A stretch of DNA of 64,000 nt from Calamus simplicifolius (taxonomy: Eukaryota > Streptophyta > Magnoliopsida > Arecales > Arecaceae): the NCBI GenBank assembly GCA_900491605.1, contig UESW01004374.1, positions 255,989 through 319,988 of the forward strand, in the 5' to 3' direction. Made by a program: the position numbers and the translations under genes. The notes below the pieces were generated by a model. It saw only the letters and a program-made list of their open reading frames with translations. It had not been told where the DNA came from and made no database searches. Positions 53,164 to 64,000 of the stretch are shown piece after piece; positions within the stretch are counted from its first letter, which is position 1, and each line of letters begins with the position of its first letter.

Positions 53164-55690
53164 TTGAAATCCAATAAAACTCGGGTGGGGGTTGAATCTG
53201 GCCATATTGCTCCTGCTTCCATTGTCTTCTTCCCCTGGCTCCCTGACCTTCCGCCTCCTGGCCCTCCCTGCAATCTGAGATTCCGCACACGCCATTTTCT
53301 TTCCCAAGTCAGATCTTCGTCCCTTCTAGACCTTTCTATTTCTTCTTCCAACAATAAGCTCCCAGTCCTGGACCTCGGAGGACGATTCAGAGGATCATTC
53401 TCCTCCTGGGAGGCTTCATGCTTCTCCTTCCTCTCCCCTTCTCCTTCACCTCCTCTTGAGTGGTCCTCTGATTCGGAGGACCGCGTCCCCCTAGCCCGGT
53501 GGCGGGTCGCCGGGGAGGCTCACGCAGGGAGGCATCCGGCGACGGCTGGCGTGGCCCCATCGAGGAGACACCAAGCGAAAGCTGGCACCTCCTCACGGGT
53601 GGAGGCGGAATCTCCGGAAGGGGTCGCCTCCATGGTGACAGGCCAGGATTTGGCGAACATCCAGGCCCGTTACCAAATCCCTCGGGATGTCGGGCTCTAT
53701 CTCCCAACTCCCGACGATAGAGTGATCTCCTCTCGACCGGGCCGAGTGGCCATTTACGAGATTTCTCTGAGGGTGGGCCTCTGCATACCCCTTCCTCCTT
53801 TTTTTGTAAACCTCCTCGACTATTAGTCCCTGACCCCTTCTCAGCTGGTCCCGAACTCCCTCCGAGTTGTTAATGCCTTCGTTGTCCTCTGCCATCACCT
53901 CCACACTACCCCTAGAGTCTCTCTTTTTCACTCTTTTTACATCCTCCGGGCTCAGAAGGGTTGGTGGCTATTTCAGCCCCGACCCGGCCGAGTCCTTAAG
54001 CTTCTTATTCCTTCCTCCATCAAGGGGTGGAAATCCCGATTCTTTTTTGTCAATCTTGATCAAGTTAGGCCTCGGTGGGGGGACCTCGATCTCTGAGGTA
54101 ATACGAATTCCACTGTCCACCCCAGTGACAAGGAAGCGTTGGGGCAGCTGTTGGCTACCGACATCCCTCGGTACAACTTGCTTCTAATAGAGGAAAACCT
54201 CCAGTAGGCAGGTCTAATTTCCCACCGCGGTAAGTCTCCCTTATACTTAGTCAAAGTCTTTATGTTTCGTCGTTTTCTTTTTTTTTTTTACTGAACCCGA
54301 CCGATGTTACACAGCTATGAAAATCCCAATCCACAAACTCATGAAGGCCGCGGCTAAAAGGAGGGCCCAGGAGGGGCTGAGTGAGGGGCAGCAAGCACCA
54401 ACCCCGAAATGCCTGACAGTGCAGGTGCCCGAGCCACCTGCACCGCAAGAGCCTCTAGCTGCCCCGGAGATCGATCTGACGGTCGACACCCCGCCCAAAG
54501 GGCAGTGGCCGAGGAGGTAGCGACAGCAGAGCCGGCCGCGGAGGAGCCGGCGATGGTAGAGGAGCCGGCCATGGAGGAGCCAGCGATAGCAGAGGAACCT
54601 CCCACCTCCCGCGGACCAGTTCCTGCCGAGGTAACAAGGAACTGGGGAGAGGGACCGTCGGGGGCTGCAGGTCCGTCTCCAGAGCAGACACCGGCAAGCA
54701 GCCCCCCGTGCGCCGAATCCGAAACCGCAGGGGCTACGGGAGGGAATGGAGCCAGGCAAAGGCTGCACCGGGACTCCATTCTAGACGATGGACGCTGGGC
54801 GGAGCGGCTCATCTCGTCAATCTTCGTGCCCGAGGTTCATGAAGAGCTCAGCCAGTTGAAGGCAGCCACTTTCTTCCGAGAGTCCTACGCGGCCCTGGTC
54901 AAAGTAAGTAGACTCGTAGCTTCTCGCTTTTGGATTTCCCCTTTATTCTTCCTCTCTCTTTTGACATGAGGTCTACCTACAGATCGCGAACTCCTTGGCT
55001 GCTATGAGGGAGGTCATCCATGGGGGAAAGACCCTCATGCGGGGGCCCAAAAAGAGGCGGAGGAGGCTCGCGCTTGAGCAGAAGCAGCCGAGGGGGCCTT
55101 GGAATCGGCTAGGACCGCCCGGGCCGATGAGATAAGAGCGGCCGAGAGCTGGGCAGAAGTTGAGGCCAACCATCTGCGGGCGGCTCTCAGCCAGCTAATG
55201 GAGACCTAGAGCGTTGTCGCGGCCAGAGACCTTCATATTTCAGAGTTAGCCGCGACCATCCAGACGACCGAGAATCAGACGGGCGAGGCCAAAGAGAAGG
55301 CAAGGAAGGCCGAGGAGAGGGCGAAAGAGGCCGAGGAAAGGGCAAACGAGGCCAAGGAGAGGGCAAAGAAAGCTGAGGAGGAGAGATCGTGCCCTGGAGG
55401 CCGAGAGGATAGCGGTGGCATCTCTGGCCGCAGAGAGAGAGGCTCAAGCTGCTGAAGTGGAGGCAGCTATGGAGGCTAGGGCTGCCAGGGTTATTGAAGA
55501 GTTTCGGGCATCCAAGCGCTTCACGGATGAGCTGGCTGAAGCTTCAGTAGAGGCGTATCTTCAAGGGTTCCAGCGTGGAAAGGAAAAGGTCGCCCGGGAC
55601 CTGGACTTTCCACAGGCCCTTGAAATTGAGCCGGAACATCTTTCCGAGGTCGGCTCATCTGATGATGAGCATGCGCCAGCCGAGCCATGA
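53164..55690 (+). pseudogene. PF04195-like plant gypsy-type transposon protein plus coiled coil
   Basis: The first open frame (53164-53826) reads QDLANIQARYQIPRDVGLYL, TPDDRVISSRPGRVAIYEIS and LRVGLCIPLPPFFVNLLDY. After a TAG it continues SLTPSQLVPNSLRVVNAFVV and, in the next frame, SIKGWKSRFFFVNLDQV. This order matches the 'putative gypsy type transposon' family (Pfam PF04195) of plant retroelements. A second part (54317-54903) is Pro/Ala/Glu-rich and ends PEVHEELSQLKAATFFRESY before a possible intron donor (gtaagt, 54904). A third part (about 54985-55690) is an Ala/Glu/Lys coiled coil ending VGSSDDEHAPAEP and TGA. It probably represents a spliced gag-like product; function unknown. Confidence 0.7.
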
Positions 55691-56033
55691 GCTTCACATT
55701 GTACTTTTTATTTTTGTAAGTCCGGCTTTGTTGGCATTTTGTAAGCACTTTTGAATTAATGAAATATATTCTTTTCTTCGACAAAATTTGTCTTCATCCT
55801 ATTGTGTCCTTTCCCCAAGTCCTTTGGTTACTGACGTGGGGCCCCTTGGGGCTTCGTCGATGCTGAGGAATAACCTTTAATTCATTCTCGAACAACCTCG
55901 ACTTAGTCTCATAGGACCGAATCCTAGAGTCGGAGAATATGGACTCCCGGCGACCGATGGAGCACCGGACTCGGAAGGCTAGGACTTGAACTTCCAGGGG
56001 CTGCTTGCACGCAGCTTCGCCAATGATGCGCTG

Positions 56034-57150
56034 GGCTTCGTGCCTGGCTGGCCTAGGGCTTTTTGTGCCAATCGGGGGTCGTGCTTTAGTTGTCGAGAGC
56101 CGATGGTACATCGCTCTGCCAGTGGCACACTGGGCTTTGTGCCTGGCTGACCCAGGGCTTTTGTGCCGATCGGGGGTCGAGCTTTAGTTGTCGAGAGCCG
56201 ATGGTACAATGCTCTACCAGTGGCACACTGTGCTTCGTGCCTGGCTGACCCAGGGCTTTTTGTGCCGACCGGGGGTCGGGCTCTAGTTGTTGAGAGCCGA
56301 TGGTACATCGCTCTGCCAGTGGTACACTGGGCTCCGTGCCTGGCTGACCCAGGGCTTTTTGTGTCGATCGGGGGTTGGGCTTTAGTTGTTGAGAGCCGAT
56401 GGTACATCGTTCTACCAGTAGTATACTGGGCTTCATGTCTGGCTGACCCAGGGCTTTTTGTACCGACCAAGGGTCGGGCTTTAGTTGTTGAGAGCCGATG
56501 GTACATCGCTCTGCCAGTGGTACACTGGGCTTCGTGCCTGGCTGACCTAGGGCTTTTTGTGCCGACCGGGGGTCGGGCTTTAGTTGTTGAGAGTCGATGG
56601 TACATCGCTCTGCCAGTAGTACACTGGGCTTCGTGCCTGGCTAACCCAGGGCTTTTGTGCCGACCGGGGGTCGGGTTTTAGTTGTTGAGAGCCGATGGTA
56701 TATCGCTCTGCCAGTGGTACACTGGGCTTCGTGCCTGGCTAACCCAGGGCTTTTTATGCCGACCGAGGGTCAGGCTTTAGTTATTGAGAGCCGATGGTAC
56801 ATCACTCTGCGAGTGGTACACTAGGTTTCGTGCTTGGCTGACCCAGGACTTTTTGTGCCGACCGGGGGTTGGGTTTTAGTTGTTGAGAGCCAATGGTACA
56901 TCGCTCTGCCAGTGGTATACTGAGCTTCGTGCCTGGCTGACCCAGGGCTTTTTGTGCCGATCGGGGGTTGGGCTTTAGTTGTTGAGAGCTGATGGTACAT
57001 CGCTCTGCCAGTGGTACACTGGGCTTTGTGCCTGACTGACCCAAAGCTTTTTGTGCCGACCGGGGGTTGGACTTTAGTTGTTGAGAGCCAATGGTACATT
57101 GCTCTGCTAGTGGCACACTGGGCTTCGTGCCTAGCTGACCCAGGGCTTTT
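56034..57150 (+). repeat. tandem array of a ~98-bp unit (~11 copies)
   Basis: The unit contains TTCGTGCCTGGCTGACCCAG, GGCTTTTTGTGCCGACCGGG, GTTGTTGAGAGCCGATGGTA and CATCGCTCTGCCAGTGGTAC. Copies differ by point changes and one-base indels. It lies between the coiled-coil coding part and the right LTR-like repeat. The long open frames on both strands here arise from the repeat. Confidence 0.9.
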
Positions 57151-57429
57151 GTGGAAAAACTGAGATGCTAGAACTCAAATTCATTGATGTGAAATGAGGG
57201 GTAAGAACCAATAGAATACAAGTACGGTATTTAATGTAAGAAGAAAATGTACTATTGATAGTATCGACGGAGATTGTCAGTGTTCCATGTCTGGGGGAGC
57301 GGATGGTCCAGCCTCCTAGAGACGCGATAGTGCCGGGGCACCGGTCGGGGGAGCTGAGGGGGCAACCGTCAACGGATCGGCTTCTTGGCGCTGCCCCCCA
57401 ACGTAGCTGACAGAGATCCCTTTCGCACT

Positions 57430-60400
57430 GGTTATCACCATAGCTCAAGGGCTCGGAGAGAGAGGTTGCAGATTGCCGGTTCAATGTCTTTCTCTTCACT
57501 CCCTTCCTGGCGTGCCAATCTGTTGACGCCAAGTCACTTTCCTTGAGCGCAGGGAAAATGGACGTCCTCCTCGCTGGACTCCTGCAAGAAAAGTCTCCGG
57601 AGACCGGATGCTTCGGTGGGGACCCTCCGACGCTCAAGTTAGTCACTCGAGAACAAACGAGAACTGTCTAGCTCCTAAGAAGCTAGACAATTGGGGCTTA
57701 ACTAGCCGGAAGGAGCTAGGAAAACCAGAGTTCATGGATCATTACTTATAGCGTGAGCGTATACTTTTATACCTGTTCGAAGATACACCCTTCTATTCCC
57801 GAATATTGTTGATTTCAAGGTGCCTCATTCAATAACGAACAAAAGATGAGGCTGACATTGACTGATCGTACTGTCGCTGTACATGCCGGAGGTATCTTGC
57901 GTCACCTGCCAGTGCGGCCTCATAGGTATCTTGCGCTGGTGGTTATACATGGTGCGCGCCACCGTCGGATATGACCGTGCACAGTTGCGGGCAGGTGGTG
58001 AACCACGCTATAACGGGGTATGGCCATGCACAGTGACAGATAGGTGATGGACCATACGCCGTTATGAGGAATGACTGCACCCTGCTATGGATGTGCGGCG
58101 GATTATGTGAGTGTGCCAGGTGGCCCGGAGTGGACCAGATCATGCATCAAACATTGTTCATGCAGCACGAGACCGAGGGGGTCTCGGGGGTTGAGATATT
58201 GTTCATGAGGCCCAAGAGCTGTGGCTTGAAGCCGAGGGCGGAACTCGAGGCCAAGCACTATTCATGCAATCCGAGATCGAGGGGGTCTCGGAAGTTGAGA
58301 TATTGTTCATGAGGCCCGAGAGCTGTGGCTTGAAGCCGAGGGCGGAACTCGAGGCCAAGCACTGTTCATGCAGCCCGAGACCGAGGGGGTCTCGGGGGTT
58401 GAGATACTATTCATGAGGCCTGGGAGCTGTGGCTTGAGGCCGAGGGTGGAACTCGAGGCCAAGCACTGTTCATGCAGCCCGAGACCGAGGGGGTCTCGGG
58501 GGTTGAGATACTGTTCATGAGGCCCGGGAGCTGTGGCTTGAGGCCGAGGTCGGAACTCGAGGCCAAGCACTGTTCATGCAGCCTGAGAGCTATGGCTTGA
58601 GGCTGAGGGCGGAACTCGAGGCCAAGCACTGTTCATGCAGCCCGAGACCGAGGGGGTCTCGGGGGTTGAGATACTGTTCATGAGGCCCGGGAGCTGTGGC
58701 TTGAGGCCGAGGGCGGAACTCGAGGCTAAGCACTATTCATGCAGCCCGAGACCGAGGGGGTTTTGGGGGTTGAGATACTTTTCATGAGGCCCGGGAGCTG
58801 TGGCTTGAGGCCGAGGGCGGAACTCGAGGCCAAGCACTATTCATGCAGCCCGAGACTGAGGGGGTCTCGGGGGTTGAGATACTGTTCATGAGGCCCAGGA
58901 GCTGTGGCTTGAGGCCAAGGACGGAACTCGAGGTCAAGCACTGTTCATGCAGCCCGAGACCGAGGGGGTCTCGGGGGTTGAGATATTGTTCATGAGGCCC
59001 GGGAGCTGTGGCTTGAGGCCGAGGGCGGAACTCGAGGCCAAGCAATGTTCATGCAGCCTGAAAGCTGTGGCTTGAGCCAAGGGTGGAACTCAAGGTCAAG
59101 CACCGTTCATGCAGCCCGAGACCGAGGGTGTCTCGGGGGTTGAGATACTGTTTATGAGGCCCGGGAGCTGTGGCTTGAGGCCGAGGGTGGAACTCGAGGC
59201 CAAGCACTATTCATGCAGCCCGAGACCGAGGGGGTCTCGGGGGTTGAGATAATGTTCATGAGGCCGGGAGCTGTGGCTTGAAGCAGAGGGCGGAACTCGA
59301 GGCCAAGCACTGTTCATGCAGCCCGAGACCGAGGGGGTCTCGGGGGTTGAGATACTGTTCATGAGGCCCGGGAGCTGTGGCTTGAAGGCCAAGGGCGGAA
59401 CTCGAGGCCAAGCACAATTCATGTAGCCCGAGACCGAGGGGGTCTCGGGGGTTGAGATACTGTTCATGAGGCCCGGGAGCTATGGCTTGAGGCCGAGGGC
59501 GGAACTCGAGGCCAAGCACTGTTCATGCAGCCCGAGACCGAGGGGGTCTCGGGGGTTGAGATACTATTCATGAGGTCCGGGAGCTGTGGCTTGAGGCGAG
59601 GGCGAAACTCGAGACCAAGCACTGTTCATGCAGCCCGAGACCGAGGGGGTCTCGGGGGTTGAGATACTGTTCATGAGGCCCGGGAGCTGTGGCTTGAGGC
59701 CAAGGGCGGAACTCGAGGCCAAGCACTGTTCATGCAGCCCGAGACCGAGGGGTCTCGGGGGTTGAGATACTGTTCATGAGGCCCGGGAGCTATGGCTTGA
59801 GGCCGAGGATGGAACTCGAGGTCAAGCACTGTTCATGCAGCCCGAAACCGAGGGGGTCTCAGGGGTTGAGATATTGTTCATGAGGCCCGAGAGTTGTGGC
59901 TTGAGGCCGAGGGCGGAACTCGAGGCCAAGCATTGTTCATGCAGCCTGAGAGCTGTGGCTTGGGCCGAGGGTGGAACTCGAGGCCAAGCACTGTTCATGC
60001 AGCCCGAGACTGAGGGGGTCTCGGGGGTTGAGATACTGTTTATGAGGCCCGGGAGCTGTGGCTTGAGGCCGAGGGCAGAACTTGAGGCCAAGCACTGTTC
60101 ATGCAGCCCGAGACCGAGGGGGTCTCAGGGGTTGAGATATTGTTCATGAGGCTCGGGAGCTGTGGCTTGAAGCTGAGGGCGGAACTCGGGGCCAAGCACT
60201 GTTCATGCAGCCCGAGACCGAGGGGGTCTCGGGGGTTGAGATACTGTTCATAAGGCCCGAGAGCTGTGGCTTGAGGCCGAGGGCGGAACTCGAGGCCAAG
60301 CACTATTCATGCAGCCCGAGATCGAGGGGGTCTCGGGGGTTGAGATACTGTTCATGAGGCCCGAGAGCTATGGCTTGAGGCCAAGGGCGGAACTCAAGGC

Positions 60401-60581
60401 CAAGCACTGTTCATGCAGCCTGAGACCGAGGGTGTTACGGGGGTTAAGATACTATTCATGAGGCCCGGGAGCTGTGACTCGAGGCCTACACCGAGAGGGG
60501 GGCTCAGGAGGCCGAGAGGGCCTCCGTTAGTCGCCATTATCATTTATTCTAACGATGCTGGATCAGCCATATTAGATGCCC
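57430..60581 (+). repeat. right LTR-like direct repeat (expanded, truncated)
   Basis: It carries the left copy's landmarks in order (TTGACGCCAAGTCACTTTCC, CTAGACAATTGGGGCTTAAC, GATGAGGCTGACATTGACTG) and then a much longer array. It ends at CAGCCATATTAGATGCCCC, immediately followed by the 5S rRNA fragment instead of the sequence found after this point in the left copy. Confidence 0.65.
58150..60475 (+). repeat. tandem array of the ~103-bp unit (right, >20 copies)
   Basis: The same unit as at 51930-52680, roughly 22 copies including a few short ones (about 60-70 bp, where one half-unit is missing). Most copies keep the CCCGAGACC/GGTCTCGGG hairpin. Confidence 0.9.
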
Positions 60582-60667
60582 CCCATCCTAGTACTACTCT
60601 CACCCAAGCACGCTTAACTACAGAGTTTTGATGGGATCAGGTGCATTAGTGCTGGTATGATCGCACC
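60582..60667 (-). rRNA. partial 5S rRNA fragment (5' 86 nt, pseudo)
   Basis: On the minus strand it reads GGTGCGATCATACCAGCACT, AATGCACC, GATCCCATCA, AGTTAAGCGTGCTTGGG and AGAGTAGTACTAGGATGGG, in the order of plant 5S rRNA, with about five substitutions. It covers the first 86 or so of 120 nt, including the A box and the C box area. The 3' third is missing, so it is not a working gene. It sits precisely between the right LTR-like repeat and the inverted second element. Confidence 0.92.
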
Positions 60668-60668
60668 A

Positions 60669-63117
60669 GGGCCGCGTAGGACTCTCGGAAGAAAGTGGCC
60701 GCGTTCAACTAGCTGAGCTCTTCCTGAACCTCAGGCATGAAGATTGACGAGATGAGCCACTCCGTCCAGTGTCCATCGTCTAGAATGGAGTCCCGATGCA
60801 GCCTTTGCCTGGCTCCATTCCCTCTCGCAGCCCCTGCAGTTTCGGATTCGGCGCACGGGGGCTGCTTGCCGGTGTCCGCTCTGGAGACAGACCTACAGCC
60901 CCCGGGTCCCTCTCCCCAGTTCCTTGTTACCTCGGTAGGAACTGATCCGCGGGAGGTGGGAGGTTCCTCTACTGTCGCTGGCTCCTCCGTGGCCAGCTCC
61001 TCTACCATCCCCGGCTCCTCCGCGACCGGCTTTGCTGTTGCTACCTCCTCGGCCACTGCTCTTTCGGGGGGGTGTCAGCCGTCAGATCGATTTCCAGGGT
61101 AGTCGGAGGCTCTTGCAGTGCAGGTGGCTCGGGCACCCGCACTATCAGGCGTTTCGGGGCCGGTGCTTGCTGCCCCTCACTCGGCCCCTCCCGGGCCCTC
61201 CTTTTAGCCGCGACCTTCATGAGTTTGCGGGTCGGGATTTTCATAGCTGTGTAACTTTGGCCGGGTTCAGTAAAAAAAAAAAAAAGAAAACGATGAAACA
61301 GGAAGACTTTGACTAAGTATAAGGGAGACTTACCGCGGTGGGAAATGAGACCCGTCGACTGGAGGTTTTCCTCTGTTAGAAGCAGGTTGTACTGAGGGAT
61401 GTCGGTAGCCAACAGCTGCCCCAATTATTCCTTATCACCGGGGTGGACAGTGGAATTCGTATTACCTCGGAGGTCGGGGTCCCCCCACCGGGGCCTAACT
61501 TGATCAAGATTGGAGAAAAAAAAATCGGGATTTCCACCCCTTGATGGAGGAAGCAAGAAGAAGCTTAAAGACTCGGCCGGGTCGGGGCTGAAATAGCCAC
61601 AAACCCTTCTAAGCCCGGAGGATGTAAAAAGAGCGAAAAAGAGAGACTCTAGGGGTAGTGTGGAGGTGATGGCAGAGGACGACGAAGGCACTAACAACTC
61701 GGAGGGAGTTTGGGACCAGTTGAGAAGGGGTCAGGTAGTAATAGTCGAGGAGGTTCACAAAAAAGGAGGAAGGGGTATGCAGAGGCCCACCCTCAGAGAA
61801 ATCTTGTAAATGGCCACTCGGTCCGGTCGAGAGGAGATCACTCTATCGTTGGGAGTCGGGAGATAGAGCCCGACATTCCGAGAGATTTGGTAACGGGCCC
61901 GGATGTTCGCCAAATCCTGGCCTGTCACCATGGAGGCGACCCCTTCCGGGGATTCCGCCTCCACCCGTGAGGAGGTGTCGGCTTCCGCCCAACGTCTCCT
62001 CGATGGGGCCACGCTAGCCGCCGCCGGACGCCTCCCTGCGGGAGCCTCCCCGGCGACCCACTGCCGGGCTAGGGTGATGCGGTCCTCCGAATCAGAGGAC
62101 CACTCAAGAGGAGGTGAAGGAGAAGGGGAGAGGAAGGAGAAGCATGAAGCCTCCCAGGAGGAGAACGATCCTCTGAATCGTCCTCCGAGGTCCAGGACTG
62201 GGAGCTCATTGTTGGAAGAAGAAATAGAAAGGTCTAGAAGGGACGAAGATCTGACCTGGGGAAGAAAATGGCGTGCGCGGAATCTCAAATTGCAGGGAGG
62301 GCCAGGAGGTGGAAGGTCAGGGAGCCAGGGGAAGAAGACAATGGAAGCAAGAGCAATATGGCCAGATTGAACCCCCACCCGAGTTTTATTGGATTTCGAA
62401 TTATCCCGCCTTGTCTCGGCAGCCACGTGGACTCTCACCGTAGGCAAGGCTGCCTCGATGATCGCTTGGCGCGTGGTACGATCCGCCTCTAGCCAGCGAT
62501 GAGACGCCGCTGACGTCATCGTTATGATGGGTAATGATAGCGCCACTTTTCGCACGGACTTCGAAGGATCAACCTTGCTTTGAGGACGATCATCGCGGAT
62601 CGGGTGGATAGTAGTGGTTGCCCTTTCACATCCCCACTTGATGCCCGCATAAAGTCATTGCAGCGCCCAGAGACACGTGTTCGGGGGTGGTTCGCAAAGG
62701 GCGTGGATCAGCCACTTGGGAGGTGACACCCCTTTCGTCTTGCTGGGGTGGGCCTGCTTTGCCTCAGGGGTGAGGGGGCATCTGATATGGCTGATCCAGC
62801 ATCGTCAGAATAAACGATAACGGCGACTGACGGAGGCCCTCTCGGCCTCCTGAGCTCCCCTCTCGGTGTCGGCCTCGAGCCACAGCTCTCGGGCCTCATG
62901 AACAGTATCTCAACCCCCAAGACCCCCTCGGTCTCGGGCTACATGAACAGTGCTTGGCCTCGAGTTCCGCCCTTGGCCTCAAGCCATAGCTCCCGGGCCT
63001 CATGAACAGTATCTCAACCCCCAAGACCCCTTCGGTCTCGGGCTGCCTGAATAGTGCTTGGCCTCGAGTTCCGCCCTCGGCCTCAAGCCACAGCTCTCGG
63101 ACTGCATGAATAGTGCT
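60669..63117 (-). mobile_element. second copy of the GC-rich element, inverted and truncated
   Basis: On the minus strand it repeats the first element from the LTR array (two units, 62880-63117) through the internal region to the point matching about 54900. There it is cut next to the 5S fragment. Matching landmarks: GGGATGTGAAAGGGCA/TGCCCTTTCACATCCCC, the PF04195-like frame, and PEVQEELS. The copies differ by many substitutions and indels, so it is an independent insertion, not a recent mirror. Confidence 0.75.
61041..62555 (-). pseudogene. second PF04195-like protein copy
   Basis: A 266-codon open frame (62555 to 61755) reads ITMTSAASHRWLEADRTTRQ, then GQDLANIRARYQISRNVGLY and LRVGLCIPLPPFL. 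After a frame change SSSAITSTLPLESLFFALFT and KIPTRKLMKVAAKRRAREGP follow to 61041. This copy has TAC where the first copy has a stop (TAG) after LLDY. Confidence 0.65.
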
Positions 63118-64000
63118 TGGGATACACCCCCACTTCCTCACTATAAAAAAATGGAGAAGAAAAAAAAACCCTTACTCACTATAAAAAAAAAGAAAAAAAG
63201 AAAAAGCAAACACTAAAGTATGCGTCACTCACCTTCCCTCCCTTATTTATAAGGTTGCCACCACGATGATTGTGGTATTGAAAGTAAAAGTAAAAACATT
63301 ATGTTTAAAGTGAAAGCTGATTGGAAGCTAAAAATAAATAAGCAAGAGGACTAATAAAATTATTGAAGCATTTGTATGTGATGATCCATCAAGATTATTA
63401 ATAATAAAAGTGAAAATAAAGAAATTACTATGTTTGACTACACTTAGATAATTCTACCTTATGTTTTTTTGCCTCCTAGTACCTCTAAGCGCTCACGCAT
63501 TTTTAGATCGCAATGAGCAACGAATTGGAGCATGGTGACTAGAGAACGTTTATTTTGATAAGTTTTATGTCTCATTGCTGATTTCTATTTTGGTTCTATA
63601 GGGTCAAGGTTTTCAATGGGTACAAGCACCCAATGTTAATTACTGCTGCTTTAAAGGCTAAAAACTTCTATTAAGAGATCGTATTCCTTATTAGCTTTTT
63701 ATATGCAAATACATACTCATATGAGAAATTTTGTTATCATTTATATTTATATATTTATATCTTTTTCAAAATACGAGATAGCAACATTTATCAGGGTTTA
63801 AGTTTAATCCCCTATTTTCATCCTCCTCTCAAAATATAGGTTTAAGCCTCACTAGGCATGCTTCGTCAATATGTTTTCATTGGAATAAAGACATTTGATT
63901 TGAAGATAGTGCTTTCGATTTGACAACACCTAGGGTAATGATCCCTTACTGGGTTGTTAGAAGAGAGTAATACTTTTATAGTTAAGGAGCTATGCTCCTT
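63118..64000. other. AT-rich flank, nothing recognised
   Basis: A run of A-rich sequence at 63147-63205 and otherwise AT-rich DNA. No open frame, RNA gene or clear repeat was seen. Confidence 0.5.

Larger units (their letters stand above)
51215..60581 (+). mobile_element. GC-rich non-autonomous gypsy-type retroelement
   Basis: A long direct repeat, left copy about 51215-52790 and right copy about 57430-60581, flanks an internal region coding for a PF04195-like protein and a coiled-coil protein. No RT, integrase or protease was found in the internal region, so the element is non-autonomous. The repeats share GTTGACGC(T/C)AA(C/G)TCACTTT near their start, CTAGACAATTGGGGCTTAAC, GGTGATGGACCATACG or its close variant, and the 103-bp array. 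The right copy is about twice as long because its array has expanded, and it is cut at a 5S rRNA fragment. The start and end of the LTRs are estimates. Confidence 0.75.

Noticed and set aside
55794..57116. Long repetitive open frames (YHRLSTTKARPP-type and WYIALPVVHWA-type)
   Set aside because: They are translations of the 98-bp tandem unit in several frames; the unit length is not tied to one reading frame and no domain is present.
51843..60303. Open frames repeating LEFRPRPQATALGLHEQ or FMRPGSCGLRPRAELEAKH
   Set aside because: They are translations of the 103-bp tandem unit on both strands, not genes.
1..64000. CRISPR arrays, bacterial operons, or viral genomes
   Set aside because: The tandem arrays have no spacer structure, and the genes, introns and elements are all those of a plant nucleus.

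Overview
The window is nuclear DNA of a flowering plant, most likely a monocot. The decisive gene is a plant telomerase reverse transcriptase (TERT) whose protein looks closer to grass TERT than to Arabidopsis TERT. A palm or related monocot is a guess only. The rest is typical large-genome plant sequence: long AT-rich introns, a Ty1/copia element, foldback elements, and GC-rich non-autonomous gypsy-type elements with tandem arrays.

Layout. (1) 1-1869 is the 3' flank of TERT, with no recognisable gene. (2) 1870-50951, minus strand, is one gene, TERT. I could place 12 exons by homology and splice sites, from exon 1 at 50655-50951 to exon 12 at 1870-2143. Twelve is also the exon number of Arabidopsis TERT. 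The coding sequence is about 4.7 kb spread over 49 kb. (3) The introns carry the mobile DNA. Intron 5 (16878-30484) holds a sense-oriented Ty1/copia element (about 18059-22115) and a 1.3-kb foldback (23613-24930). Intron 4 (about 31648-42285) holds a 4.76-kb foldback (34898-39653) carrying a captured fragment of an ARID-domain host gene. Introns 2, 4 and 7 share smaller dispersed repeats. Intron 1 has a divergent tandem duplication. (4) 50952-51214 is all that separates the TERT start codon from a block of repeats. (5) 51215-63117 is a GC-rich retroelement complex. A plus-strand element has LTR-like repeats at about 51215-52790 and 57430-60581 and encodes a 'putative gypsy type transposon' (PF04195-like) protein. 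An inverted, truncated second copy lies at 60669-63117. An 86-nt 5S rRNA fragment sits exactly at the junction. (6) 63118-64000 is AT-rich with nothing recognised.

TERT supplies the catalytic subunit of telomerase. Its TEN domain, nuclear-localisation-like linker, RNA-binding T motif region and RT motifs 1, 2, A, B', C, D and E can all be traced, with the three catalytic aspartates in place. The reading frame is interrupted at several points by apparent single-base losses in A/T runs. The same kind of one-base loss occurs many times in the copia element. This points to homopolymer under-calling in the assembly at least as strongly as to a dead gene. The junction of exons 6 and 7 looks like a U12-type AT-AG intron.
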